Shown: positions 22,611-34,292, numbered from the stretch's first letter. The stretch: DNA of 64,000 bases from Megaustenia siamemsis (GCA_032433765.1 JAVIAB010000046.1:58550500-58614499), one strand, 5' to 3'. Program-made: numbers and translations. The notes: generated by a model not told the origin, from the sequence alone.

Positions 22611-22614
22611 CAAC

Positions 22615-22722
22615 CTCCGGACCTGGAAGACCTTGATGTCCTCTATCTCCAGTTGACCCAGCATCCCCCGGGGGTCCTCTCTGTCCAGGAGAGCCTGGCT
22701 GGCCATCTTTACCAGGCTGGCC
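22615..22722 (-). CDS. Collagen triple-helix exon, 108 bp
   Basis: Twelve triplets: GQP GKD GQP GSP GQR GPP, then GDA GST GDR GHQ GLP GPE. The acceptor is TTAATTAG and the donor GTTGGT, the weakest donor among the phase-0 exons. The CCCCCGGGGG stretch inside the exon is part of the codons for GPP GDA. A homogeneous 41-bp array starts about 35 bp upstream of the acceptor (22.76-23.37 kb). The exon to its 3' side is only 1.1 kb away. Confidence 0.91.
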
Positions 22723-22756
22723 CTAATTAAAGAAATGGGCAAATCAGCTAATGGCC

Positions 22757-23372
22757 AACACATTTCAAACACAAACACCTGATTTATAAAACCAAGCAAC
22801 ACATTTCAACACAAACACCTGATTTATAAAACCAAGCAACACATTTCAAACACAAACACCTGATTTATAAAACCAAGCAACACATTTCAAACACAAACAC
22901 CTGATTTATAAAACCAAGCAACACATTTCAAACACAAACACCTGATTTATAAAACCAAGCAACACATTTCAAACACAAACACCTGATTTATAAAACCAAG
23001 CAACACATTTCAAACACAAACACCTGATTTATAAAACCAAGCAACACATTTCAAACACAAACACCTGATTTATAAAACCAAGCAACACATTTCAAACACA
23101 AACACCTGATTTATAAAACCAAGCAACACATTTCAAACACAAACACCTGATTTATAAAACCAAGCAACACATTTCAAACACAAACACCTGATTTATAAAA
23201 CCAAGCAACACATTTCAAACACAAACACCTGATTTATAAAACCAAGCAACACATTTCAAACACAAACACCTGATTTATAAAACCAAGCAACACATTTCAA
23301 ACACAAACACCTGATTTATAAAACCAAGCAACACATTTCAAACACAAACACCTGATTTATAAAACCAAGCAA
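22757..23372. repeat. 41-bp minisatellite, about 15 almost identical copies
   Basis: The unit is CAACACATTTCAAACACAAA followed by CACCTGATTTATAAAACCAAG. Apart from one base missing in an early copy, units are identical by eye, so the array is young or well homogenised. It starts about 35 bp from a collagen exon acceptor. Confidence 0.96.
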
Positions 23373-23374
23373 AT

Positions 23375-23690
23375 CATGAAAGACATTTATAAAAAATGTA
23401 AATGCCTCATTTTTATCCTAGAAACAGGGAAAGAAACAATCTGTGTCACAGAGACAATATTACATTCTATATGAAATAGGAAATGTGATTATTAGTTCAC
23501 ATTTGACATAATTGTTATAAAAATGTTTTCATAATAATTTATAAAATGAAATGTAATGCAAATATCAAGAGTATATAAATGATTGTCAGTTATACTAAGC
23601 TAAAAAAAATATAGAATATATATTATATAGATATAGTTGCCATTTATACAATATATATATATATATTATATAGAAATAGTTGCCATTTAT
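23375..23690. other. AT-rich intron DNA, nothing recognised
   Basis: No exon or element recognised. The end contains TATATA runs with TAGAAATAGTTGCCATTTATAC, a block that recurs at 24.88-24.90 kb. Confidence 0.4.
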
Positions 23691-23695
23691 ACTAT

Positions 23696-24788
23696 CTATC
23701 TATTGACCTTTCGAGCCGTAACCGGCCCATAGGGCGTAGACCAAGATACACCTTCTCCTATATGGATTTTTTTGTTCTAGCAGTTTTCTTTTAAAGATAT
23801 TTTATCAAATCTCGCCATCTGCCTCTGTTCTGTGCAAGCAGTTCTATCTCATTGAGGGAGCCGACTCCTGCTGCTCTTGCCTCTCTCATCAATGTTCTTC
23901 TCAGTGTCTCCCTGGGTCTTCCTCTTTTTCTTTTACCTGTTGTTTCCCATATGAGGGCTTGCTTTGCTATTCGGTTATTATCTCTTCTCATCACATGTCC
24001 AACGTATGACCATCGTCTTTTCTTTATTACTGAAGATATTAGTGGTTGATTGGCGATTTCTCTAATTTCCTCATTTGTTTTGAATTCGTTCCATGCTATA
24101 CCAAGTATTTTCCTTAGACATTTATTTTCAAATGCGTTCAACTTTGTTTCTATATCTCTTGTTGTTTTCCAGCTTTCACACGCATACGTAAGGGTTGATA
24201 GTACATTTGATTTGAATAGCCTAAGTTTTGTGTTTGTGCTGATAAGTTTTGATTTCCACAACTTTTCAAGGCTTCTGAAAGACATTGCTGCTTTAGCTAT
24301 TCTGATTTTAATTTCTTTGCTCGTATCCCCTTCTCGATCAATGTGACTTCCAAGATAGATAAAGTGATCGATCTCTTCTACTGGTTTGTTTTCCATGTAT
24401 ATTTTGTCACCTGTTGGAATTAAACTAGTCATGACTTTAGTCTTTTCATGATTGATCTCAAGCCCAATTTTGCTGGCTATTGATGATAGTTCATTTGTGT
24501 TTTCCTGCATCGTTTTTATCTGACTGCTGATGAGGACTATGTCATCAGCAAAGTCGAGGTCCTCCAAATGGTCTCCTTGTATCCATTCGATGCCTTTATT
24601 ACCAGTGCAGCATTTCTTCATTATGAAGTCCATAACAATTCCAAATAACAAGGGCGATAAAATACATCCTTGTTTAACCCCAGTTTCTATTGGGAAACAT
24701 TCGCTCAGTCCTTCCTCTGTTCGAACTGCACATGTGTAACCATCATACATGTCTTTGATAATATTTATGATTTTTGATGGTAAACCAT
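23696..24788 (-). mobile_element. RTE-like LINE, (GATA)n-tail family, 1.09-kb 5'-truncated copy with 12-bp target-site duplication
   Basis: The insertion is flanked by the direct repeat CATTTATACTAT at 23684-23695 and 24789-24800. The minus strand holds one open frame of 319 codons (24750-23791). It begins inside the RT (TGVKQGCILSPLLFGI), has the catalytic block DLDFADDIVLIS, then SKIGLEINHEKTKVM, YLGSHIDREGD and YACESWKTTRD, and ends in WSYVGHVMRRDNN, GKRKRGRPRETLRR and RGRWRDLIKYL. The tail shows as CTATCTATTGACC. The N-terminal RT and endonuclease are missing, so it is not autonomous, but the open frame shows it is the youngest copy of this family here. Confidence 0.92.
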
Positions 24789-24794
24789 CATTTA

Positions 24795-24795
<1 letters not shown>

Positions 24796-24880
<85 letters not shown>

Positions 24881-24897
24881 GAAATAGTTGCCATTTA

Positions 24898-24946
<49 letters not shown>
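24796..24946. repeat. (TA)n microsatellite with a non-TA island
   Basis: Two long TA runs separated by TATTATATAGAAATAGTTGCCATTTATAC. Such runs are unstable and prone to cruciform formation. Confidence 0.97.
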
Positions 24947-24949
<3 letters not shown>

Positions 24950-25608
24950 AATGTCAACAAAACAGAAGTCATGAACGTCGCCAAAAATAAACAGAACATC
25001 AACATAACTATAGAAGGTAAACAACTAAAACAATTAGAGGAATTCAAATACCTAGGAAGTCTAATGCCAAACGATAATTCTCAAACAGCAGAGATAGAAT
25101 CAAGATCCAACAAAGCTTTTTTAAATCATTGGACAGTTATCACCACTATTGTCCAACAAGGAAATAACTCTGGAGGCAAAACGAGCACTATACAATACAA
25201 TCTTCATCCCAACGTTGTGCTACCAATGCCAGACCTGGACCCTAGATGCAAGAACAATAAGTAAAATAACCTCTACAGAGATTAAATGTGTTAGACGAAT
25301 GACAGGAAACAGTCTGAGAGATAAGATCAGAAATGAAGAACTGAGAAAAAAGCTAAGAATAGCCCCCGCCATAGAATATATAAGGAAACAACAGATAAAA
25401 TGGTTTGGCCACGTGACAAGGCAGAAAGAACAAAACACAACACAACGAGCCTTCAACAAACATTGTGTGAACACCAGACCCAAGGGTCGATGGAATATTA
25501 GAAGCACTAGGAAACATAACAGCAGCAGAGGCGAACAGAAGAGCAAAAGACCGCAAATTATATTTCACCTCGACGCTGAAAGGCAGATGAGGAAGGAAAG
25601 AAGAAGAT
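24947..25608 (+). mobile_element. LINE fragment, (AAG)n-tail family
   Basis: The plus strand has the same family as the minus copy at 55.58-56.48 kb. Readable motifs, across frame breaks, are EEFKYLGSLMPNDNSQTAEIES, CYQCQTWTLDARTISKIT, CVRRMTGNSLRDKIR and QIKWFGHVTRQKEQNTTQRAF. It ends in GAAAGAAGAAGA, the family tail. The 5' end is cut at the (TA)n tract. Confidence 0.85.
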
Positions 25609-26020
25609 ATAAATGTCTGGATTTATTTGAAAACAAATGCCTGAGGAAAATATTTGGTATACCATGGAATGAGTTAAAGACTTGTGCAGAAATAAGAGAA
25701 ATGACAAAACATCCAAAAATATCAACTATAATCAAAAGAAGGTGGTTATACGCTGGACATGAGATGAGAAGAGACAAGAAAAGAATCTCAAAGCAGTCCT
25801 TCAAATGAAAATCATGAGGATAAAAGAAAAGAGGCCAAACTGAAGAAAAAACTAAAACAAACATTGAAACAAGAAGCAACAACAGTAGAAATCAACTCCC
25901 TCATTGAGATTGAGCAACTCACCCAGAACAGAGCTGTGTGGTGAGACCCAATGCATGGTCTGACAGTTGAAAAGTTGTCAGACACAAGAGTCAAGAATTT
26001 TTGCCCTATCAGAAATTATA
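25608..26020 (+). mobile_element. LINE 3' end, family whose tail also seeds the large arrays
   Basis: The plus strand reads ENKCLRKIFGIPWNELKT, EIREMTKHPKISTIIKRRW, then a degraded GKRK-like part and a terminal IEIEQLTQNRAVW. The tail sequence GATTGAGCAACTCACCCAGA...GGTCTGACA resembles the 51-bp unit of the 34.6-42.8 kb array. The following AAGAGTCAAGAATTTTTGCCCTAT resembles the 42-bp unit of the 26.6-32.4 kb array. Confidence 0.75.
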
Positions 26021-26138
26021 ACAAAAGCCGTTAAGAAATAACAAGAATTTACCAGAAATTATAACAAAAGCTGCTAAGAAATAACAAGAATTTATCAGAA
26101 ATTATAACAGAAGTTGCTAAGAAACAACAAGAATTTAC
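26015..26138. repeat. 50-bp repeat, about 2.5 copies, reaching a collagen exon donor
   Basis: Copies of AGAAATTATAACAAAAGCTG followed by CTAAGAAATAACAAGAATTTACC. The last copy contains the true donor (GTAAATTC on the minus strand) of the exon at 26139-26237; the other copies carry GGTAAATTC or GATAAATTC. Confidence 0.85.
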
Positions 26139-26237
26139 CCGCTCTCCTTGGGGTCCCTGAGCTCCTTGTTGTCCTACCCCTCCTGGTTGTCCTGGAGGTC
26201 CCATCTCTCCAGGAGGACCATCAGATCCAATAGGACC
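26139..26237 (-). CDS. Collagen triple-helix exon, 99 bp
   Basis: Eleven triplets: GPI GSD GPP GEM GPP GQP, then GGV GQQ GAQ GPQ GER. The acceptor is TTTGTAG and the donor GTAAAT. It is phase 0 at both ends. The run of Gln residues in Y positions (GQQ, GAQ, GPQ) is unusual in composition but keeps Gly at every third position. Immediately downstream, two imperfect copies of a ~50-bp segment that includes the donor-like sequence GGTAAATTC or a one-base variant lie in tandem (26.02-26.14 kb), so the true donor is followed by decoys. The assignment of the donor rests on phase 0 and the end of the Gly-X-Y run. Confidence 0.91.
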
Positions 26238-26399
26238 CTACAAAGAATTATTTATTCATCACCTAAATTAACTGTCTGACAAATGCCGTTGTCTTATTTT
26301 AACTATATATTTTCATTTATGTTTTTGTGCATTTTATTTGTTCATCATTAAAGATACTGTGTTCTTTAATTTGTGATTTGTAAAAAAAATTATTTTATC

Positions 26400-26605
26400 T
26401 CTCAAATAGGAAACAGAGGGCAAAAGAAAATAAGGCAAACCTAGAGCAAGAAATACTAAAAAGAACACTGAGGTGAGCAATAAGTGACAACAGAGAGCAT
26501 CAGCTGGTTCAGAGGCTTATCCAGAACAGGGGCAAGTGGTGAAATAAAATACAGGTCCCGTGCAAAATCTGATATTTAAAAGCAAAAATTATTGGTCATG
26601 AAGAG
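26400..26605 (+). mobile_element. LINE 3' end leading into the 42-bp array
   Basis: The plus strand resembles the 3' end at 25.8-25.95 kb: AAGAGAA...GAACACTGAGGTGAGCAAT, then CATCAGCTGGTTCAGAGGCTTATCCAGAACAGGGGCAAGTGGTG. It is short and decayed. Confidence 0.6.
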
Positions 26606-29600
26606 TCTATAATTATTGCCCTATATGCCAGCTGAAGTTCAAAAGAGTCTAGAATTATTGCCCTATATGCCAGCTGAAGTTCAAAAGAGTCTAGAATTAT
26701 TGCCCTATATGCCAGCTGAAGTTCAAAAGAGTCTAGAATTATTGCCCTATATGCCAGCTGAAGTTCAAAAGAGTCTAGAATTATTGCCCTTGTATGCCAG
26801 CTGGGGTTCAAAAGAATCTAGAATTATTGCCTTATATGCCAGCTGGGGTTCAAAAGAATCTAGAATTATTGCCCTTATATGCCAGCTGGGGTTCAAAAGA
26901 ATCTAGAATTATTGCCTTATATGCCAGCTGGGGTTCAAAAGAGTCTAGAATTATTGCCTTATATGCCAGCTGGGGTTCAAAGAGTCTAGAATTATTGCCT
27001 TATATGCCAGCTGAAGTTCAAAAGAGTCTAGAATTATTGCCTTATATGCCAGCTGAAGTTCAAAAGAGTCTAGAATTATTGCCTTATATGCCAGCTGAAG
27101 TTCAAAAGAGTCTAGAATTATTGCCCTTATATGCCAGCTGGGATTCAAAAGAGTCTAGAATTATTGCCCTTATATGCCAGCTGGGATTCAAAAGAGTCTA
27201 GAATTATTGCCTTATATGCCAGCTGAAGTTCAAAAGAGTCTAGAATTATTGCCTTATATGCCAGCTGAAGTTCAAAAGAGTCTAGAATTATTGCCTTATA
27301 TGCCAGCTGAAGTTCAAAAGAGTCTAGAATTATTGCCTTATATGCCAGCTGAAGTTCAAAAGAGTCTAGAATTATTGCCTTATATGCCAGCTGAAGTTCA
27401 AAAGAGTCTAGAATTATTGCCTTATATGCCAGCTGAAGTTCAAAAGAGTCTAGAATTATTGCCTTATATGCCAGCTGAAGTTCAAAAGAGTCTAGAATTA
27501 TTGCCTTATATGCCAGCTGAAGTTCAAAAGAGTCTAGAATTATTGCCTTATATGCCAGCTGGGGTTTAAAAGAGTCTAGAATTATTGCCTTATATGCCAG
27601 CTGAAGTTCAAAAGAGTCTAGAATTATTGCCTTATATGCCAGCTGAAGTTCAAAAGAGTCTAGAATTATTGCCCTTATATGCCAGCTGGGATTCAAAAGA
27701 GTCTATAATTATTGCCTTATATGCCAGCTGGGGTTTAAAAGAGTCTAGAATTATTGCCCTATATGCCAGCTGAAGTTCAAAAGAGTCTAGAATTATTGCC
27801 CTATATGCCAGCTGAAGTTCAAAAGAGTCTAGAATTATTGCCCTTGTATGCCAGCTGGGGTTCAAAGAGTCTAGAATTATTGCCCTTGTATGCCAGCTGG
27901 GGTTCAAAAGAATCTAGAATTATTGCCTTATATGCCAGCTGGGGTTCAAAAGAATCTAGAATTATTGCCCTTATATGCCAGCTGGGGTTCAAAAGAATCT
28001 AGAATTATTGCCTTATATGCCAGCTGGGGTTCAAAGAGTCTAGAATTATTGCCCTTATATGCCAGCTGGGGTTCAAAAGAGTCTAGAACTATTGCCTTAT
28101 ATGCCAGCTGAAGTTCAAAAGAGTCTAGAATTATTGCCCTTGTATGCCAGCTGGGGTTCAAAAGAGTCTAGAATTATTGCCCTTATATGCCAGCTGGGGT
28201 TCAAAAGAGTCTAGAATTATTGCCTTATATGCCAGCTGAAGTTCAAAAGAGTCTAGAATTATTGCCCTTATATGCCAGCTGAAGTTCAAAAGAGTCTAGA
28301 ATTATTGCCTTATATGCCAGCTGAAGTTCAAAAGAGTCTAGAATTATTGCCTTATATGCCAGCTGAAGTTCAAAAGAGTCTAGAATTATTGCCTTATATG
28401 CCAGCTGAAGTTCAAAAGAGTCTAGAATTATTGCCCTTATATGCCAGCTGGGGTTCAAAAGAGTCTAGAATTATTGCCCTTGTATGCCAGCTGGGGTTCC
28501 AAAGAGTCTAGAATTATTGCCTTATATGCCAGCTGAAGTTCAAAAGAGTCTAGAATTATTGCCCTTGTATGCCAGCTGGGGTTCCAAAGAGTCTAGAATT
28601 ATTGCCCTATATGCCAGCTGAAGTTCAAAAGAGTCTAGAATTATTGCCTTATATGCCAGCTGAAGTTCAAAAGAGTCTAGAATTATTGCCTTATATGCCA
28701 GCTGAAGTTCAAAAGAGTCTAGAATTATTGCCTTATATGCCAGCTGGGGTTCAAAAGAGTCTAGAATTATTGCCTTATATGCCAGCTGAAGTTCAAAAGA
28801 GTCTAGAATTATTGCCCTTGTATGCCAGCTGGGGTTTAAAAGGGTCTAGAATTATTGCCCTTGTATGCCAGCTGAAGTTCAAAAGAGTCTAGAATGATTG
28901 CCCTTGTATGCCAGCTGGGATTCAAAAGAGTCTAGAATTATTGCCTTATATGCCAGCTGAAGTTCAAAAGAGTCTAGAATTATTGCCTTATATGCCAGCT
29001 GGGGTTCAAAAGAGTCTAGAATTATTGCCCTTATATGCCAGCTGGGATTCAAAAGAGTCTAGAATTATTGCCTTATATGCCAGCTGAAGTTCAAAAGAGT
29101 CTAGAATTATTGCCTTATATGCCAGCTGAAGTTCAAAAGAGTCTAGAATTATTGCCTTATATGCCAGCTGAAGTTCAAAAGAGTCTAGAATTATTGCCTT
29201 ATATGCCAGCTGAAGTTCAAAAGAGTCTAGAATTATTGCCTTATATGCCAGCTGAAGTTCAAAAGAGTCTAGAATTATTGCCCTTGTATGCCAGCTGGGG
29301 TTTAAAAGAGTCTAGAATTATTGCCCTTATATGCCAGCTGGGGTTTAAAAGAGTCTAGAATTATTGCCCTTGTATGCCAGCTGGGGTTTAAAAGAGTCTA
29401 GAATTATTGCCCTTGTATGCCAGCTGGGGTTTAAAAGAGTCTATAATTATTGCCTTATATGCCAGCTGGGGTTTAAAAGAGTCTAGAATTATTGCCCTAT
29501 ATGCCAGCTGGGGTTCAAAAGAGTCTATAATTATTGCCCTATATGCCAGCTGAAGTTCAAAAGAGTCTATAATTATTGCCCTATATGCCAGCTGAAGTTC

Positions 29601-32437
29601 AAAAGAGTCTAGAATTATTGCCCTATATGCCAGCTGAAGTTCAAAAGAGTCTAGAATTATTGCCCTTGTATGCCAGCTGAAGTTCAAAAGAGTCTAGAAT
29701 TATTGCCCTTATATGCCAGCTGGGGTTCAAAAGAGTCTAGAATTATTGCCCTTGTATGCCAGCTGGGGTTCAAAAGAGTCTAGAATTATTGCCCTTGTAT
29801 GCCAGCTGGGGTTCAAAAGAGTCTAGAATTATTGCCCTTGTATGCCAGCTGGGGTTCAAAAGAGTCTAGAATTATTGCCCTTGTATGCCAGCTGGGGTTC
29901 AAAAGAGTCTAGAATTATTGCCCTTGCATGCCAGCTGGGGTTCAAAAGAATCTAGAATTATTGCCCTATATGCCAGCTGGGGTTCAAAAGAGTCTAGAGT
30001 TATTGCCCTTGTATGCCAGCTGGGATTCAAAAGAGTCTAGAATTATTGCCCTTGTATGCCAGCTGGGATTCAAAAGAGTCTAGAGTTATTGCCCTTATAT
30101 GCCAGCTGGGATTCAAAAGAGTCTAGAGTTATTGCCCTTGTATGCCAGCTGGGATTCAAAAGAATCTAGAATTATTGCCCTATATGCCAGCTGGGGTTCA
30201 AAAGTCAAAAGGGTCTAGAATTATTGCCCTATATGCCAGCTGGGGTTCAAAAGTCAAAAGAGTCTAGAATTATTGCCCTTGTATGCCAGCTGGATTCAAA
30301 AGAGTCTAGAGTTATTGCCCTTGTATGCCAGCTGGGATTCAAAAGAATCTAGAATTATTGCCCTATATGCCAGCTGGGGTTCAAAAGAGTCTAGAATTAT
30401 TGCCCTATATGCCAGCTGGGGTTCAAAAGTCAAAAGGGTCTAGAATTATTGCCCTTGTATGCCAGCTGGGATTCAAAAGTCAAAAGGGTCTAGAATTATT
30501 GCCCTTGTATGCCAGCTGGGATTCAAAAGAATCTAGAATTATTGCCCTTGTATGCCAGCTGGGATTCAAAAGAATCTAGAATTATTGCCCTATATGCCAG
30601 CTGGGGTTCAAAAGTCAAAAGAGTCTAGAATTATTGCCCTTGTATGCCAGCTGGGATTCAAAAGAATCTAGAATTATTGCCCTATATGCCAGCTGGGGTT
30701 CAAAAGAATCTAGAATTATTGCCCTATATGCCAGCTGGGGTTCAAAAGTCAAAAGGGTCTAGAATTATTGCCCTTGTATGCCAGCTGGGGTTCAAAAGAA
30801 TCTAGAATTATTGCCCTATATGCCAGCTGGGGTTCAAAAGTCAAAAGGGTCTAGAATTATTGCCCTTGTATGCCAGCTGGGGTTCAAAAGTCAAAAGGGT
30901 CTAGAATTATTGCCCTTGTATGCCAGCTGGGGTTCAAAAGTCAAAAGAGTCTAGAATTATTGCCCTTGTATGCCAGCTGGGGTTCAAAAGTCAAAAGAGT
31001 CTAGAATTATTGCCCTATATGCCAGCTGGGGTTCAAAAGTCAAAAGGGTCTAGAATTATTGCCCTATATGCCAGCTGGGGTTCAAAAGTCAAAAGGGTCT
31101 AGAATTATTGCCCTTGTATGCTAGCTGGGGTTCAAAAGTCAAAAGGGTCTAGAATTATTGCCCTATATGCCAGCTGGGGTTCAAAAGTCAAAAGGGTCTA
31201 GAATTATTGCCCTATATGCCAGCTGGGGTTCAAAAGTCAAAAGGGTCTAGAATTATTGCCCTATATGCCAGCTGGGGTTCAAAAGAGTCTAGAATGATTG
31301 CCCTTGTATGCTAGCTGGGGTTCCAAAGAGTCTAGAATTATTGATCTTGTATGCCAGCTGGGGTTCAAAAGAGTCTAGAGTTATTGCCCTATATGCCAGC
31401 TGGGGTTCCAAAGAGTCTAGAATTATTGCCCTATATGCCAGCTGGGGTTCCAAAGAGTCTAGAATTATTGCCCTTGTATGCCAGCTGGGGTTCAAAAGAA
31501 TCTAGAATTATTGCCCTATATGCCAGCTGGGGTTCCAAAGAGTCTAGAATTATTGCCCTTGTATGCCAGCTGGGGTTCAAAAGAATCTAGAATTATTGCC
31601 CTATATGCCAGCTGGGGTTCCAAAGAGTCTAGAATTATTGCCCTATATGCCAGCTGGGGTTCCAAAGAGTCTAGAATTATTGCCCTTGTATGCCAGCTGG
31701 GGTTCCAAAGAGTCTAGAATTATTGCCCTTGTATGCCAGCTGGGGTTCAAAAGAGTCTAGAATTATTGATCTTGTATGCCAGCTGGGGTTCAAAAGAGTC
31801 TAGAATTATTGATCTTGTATGCCAGCTGGGGTTCCAAAGAGTCTAGAATTATTGATCTTGTATGCCAGCTGGGGTTCAAAAGAGTCTAGAATTATTGATC
31901 TTGTATGCCAGCTGGGATTCCAAAGAGTCTAGAATTATTGATCTTGTATGCCAGCTGGGGTTCAAAAGAGTCTATAATTATTGCCCTTGTATGCCAGCTG
32001 GGGTTCAAAAGAGTCTAGAATTATTGATCTTGTATGCCAGCTGGGTTCAAAAGAGTCTATAATTATTGCCCTTGTATGCCAGCTGGGGTTCAAAAGAGTC
32101 TAGAATTATTGCCCTTGTATGCCAGCTGGGGTTCCAAAGAGTCTAGAATTATTGCCCTTGTATGCCAGCTGGGGTTCCAAAGAGTCTAGAATTATTGCCC
32201 TTGTATGCCAGCTGGGATTCCAAAGAGTCTATAATTATTGCCCTTGTATGCCAGCTGGGGTTCAAAAGAGTCTAGAATTATTGCCCTTGTATGCCAGCTG
32301 GGGTTCCAAAGAGTCTAGAATTATTGCCCTTGTATGCCAGCAGGGGTTCAAAAGAGTCTAGAATTATTGCCCTTGTATGCCAGCTGGGGTTCCAAAGAGT
32401 CTAGAATTATTGCCTTGTATGCCAGCTGGGGTTCAAA
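26606..32437. repeat. 42-bp satellite, about 137 copies (5.8 kb)
   Basis: The core unit is GAGTCTAGAATTATTGCCCT followed by ATATGCCAGCTGAAGTTCAAAA. Regional variants exist: GAAGTTC units dominate 27.0-29.3 kb, GGGGTTC units follow, an added 6-bp GTCAAAA block marks 30.2-31.25 kb, and TTGATCTTG units mark 31.75-32.0 kb. Each XbaI-like TCTAGA motif recurs per unit. Open frames such as MPAEVQKSLELLPY repeat because of the unit length and are not genes. Confidence 0.97.
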
Positions 32438-32539
32438 GGACAGACATAAAAGAATTATTTATGGCTTATGTTGAGAATGATTTCAACAGATAAAAAAGAG
32501 GTAAAGGTACAAGACTTGAATCAACTTCTTAGCACACAG

Positions 32540-32822
32540 ATTTTTACCCATATATGCTCAGCCACCTATTCAGAAGTGTTCGGAGACTCCTGTCTAGTTT
32601 TGCCTCAAGTATCATAACTAATGAGTGAGGCACCATTCCTCATCTTCGCAGAGTGCTATCCTGGTACCCATTTCAGCCAGCAGCTGGGTTGACCACGGGA
32701 GTATTTTTTTTCCAACCATGCGTGCAACTCACAAACTGCTTGCAGCTGGAATCGAACACAGGTTGTCCAAATATTGGTAGTTAGTGGGGTGGTTTTCCCA
32801 ACTAGGCTACCGAGGCCCCCGA
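32540..32822 (-). mobile_element. tRNA-derived SINE
   Basis: The minus strand starts GGGGGCCTCGGTAGCCTAGT and continues to GTGTTCGATTCCAGC. These are good A-box (TAGCCTAGTTGG) and B-box (GTTCGATTCC) elements of a tRNA-type RNA polymerase III promoter at the expected distance. A body of about 200 bp follows down to about 32540. No clear target-site duplication was found by eye. Confidence 0.8.
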
Positions 32823-32984
32823 ATTCAACAGATGATTCTTCATCTCATCTCCACCTGCTCTCATGTACTGAGAAAGATGTAAAGTTCTAGCTTTCATTTT
32901 TAAGCATCATCAAACATTGATAGCTGATGCTGTTGTGGTGTCTCCTTGATAATGTCACTCATTTTACTTTCACCTCACTCAATC

Positions 32985-33155
32985 TATCTATCTATCTATT
33001 GACCTTTTGAGCCATAGGGCGTAGACCAAGATACACCTTCTCCTATCTGAATTTTTGTTCTAGCAGTTTTCTTTTAAAGATATTTTATCAAATCTCGCCA
33101 TCTGTCTCTGTTCTGTGCAAGCAGCTCTATCTCATTGAGGGAGCCGAATCCCTGC
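32985..33155 (-). mobile_element. RTE-like LINE 3' end, (GATA)n-tail family
   Basis: AATCTATCTATCTATCTATTGACCTTTTGAGCC is the 3' tail and terminal sequence of the family at 12.3, 13.3 and 23.7 kb. Only about 170 bp remain. Confidence 0.85.
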
Positions 33156-33600
33156 CCTTGCTCAATGCTACCTTCTTTTTCTTTGATTACAAATGTCTTG
33201 CTTGGTACTGAATCTCCCTATAAAAATCCTGTGAAAACTAGAGAGAAATTCTTTCCGTTTAAGTAAACCATTTTGTTTCCTGTTTATTTTTATTTGTGCC
33301 CAACTTTATGTCATTTCTTTCTGTTATGGTTTCATTCCAAACTTTCTTAAAGAAATTTTAAAGTTTTCAAATTCAGACCATAAATCAGGCCTATGCCAGC
33401 AAATGATTACCTCATCTGATTCCTATGACCCTTTTAGGTGAACACAAAGATTTGTAGCAAAAGTTGACAGAAAATCTGATTTCTCCAACCTACATAGGAT
33501 GTTCAACATTTTGATGAACGTGACGTAAAAATGTGACTTACAGATAGGTATCTAGGGCTAAATACAAGAGTTTATTGTAAAGAACTATTTTGTATATTGT
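33155..33600. other. Intron sequence, nothing recognised
   Basis: No exon or repeat recognised. Confidence 0.4.
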
Positions 33601-33701
33601 GAAGAAGGAGCAAAGTATAGCAAACTATTCAATGAAACAATATTTATATACATTTTGTGATGAATGTCATTGAATAGTTTGCTATACTTTGCTCCTTCTT
33701 C
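33601..33701. repeat. Perfect 35-bp inverted repeat (hairpin)
   Basis: 33601-33635 (starting GAAGAAGGAGCAAAGTATAG) is exactly the reverse complement of 33667-33701, with a 31-bp AT-rich loop. The arms carry no mismatch. It could be a young foldback element or a hairpin in the transcript. Confidence 0.95.
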
Positions 33702-33729
33702 AGTGTAAAAGAAATAAATGCTCCAGTTA

Positions 33730-34140
33730 TGGATTCAATGCATTGCCAATAAACTGGTTGTGATGCAATTTTTTTTAATACACAGTCAATGAATTGTTTG
33801 TGATGCAATTTTTTAAATACACAGCCAAAAAATGAATTGTTTGTGATGCAATATTTTTAATACACTGTCAATGAATTGTTTGTGATGCAATGTTTTTAAT
33901 ACACTGTCAATGAATTGTTTGTGATATGATTTTCTTAATGCACTTTCAAAAATAACTTGTAACATATAATGATCAAAATGTAATGTGAAATAATAGTTGT
34001 GATATGATTTTTCTTTGTGTACAGTCAAGGAAAAGTGTAATGATATGATCTTTGTGTACTGTCAAAGAAAAGTGTAATGATATGATCTTTGTGTACAGTC
34101 AAAGAATCTTCTGTGATGTGATGTTCTTTGTATGCCATCA
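33730..34140. repeat. Degenerate ~38-bp repeats
   Basis: About six copies of CAATGAATTGTTTGTGATGC followed by AATTTTTTAATACACAGT, then diverged copies built on TGATATGATCTTTGTGTACAGTCAAAG. They lie between the hairpin and the 54-bp exon. Confidence 0.85.
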
Positions 34141-34292
34141 ATGAAAAGTTAGAAACAAGATGTTCTAAATAAATCTTCAAAAGAAAAGTAAAAAAAATAG
34201 TTTGTAAAGAACAGTCTGAGTCTACTGTCTAAGATTAACTTGTGAAATGGTTCTAAACATGTTCTCAGAGATTGGAATGTGATCCAACTTAC

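Noticed and set aside
26596..32361. Many MPAEVQKSLELLPY-type frames
   Set aside because: Translation of the 42-bp satellite in several frames; not genes.
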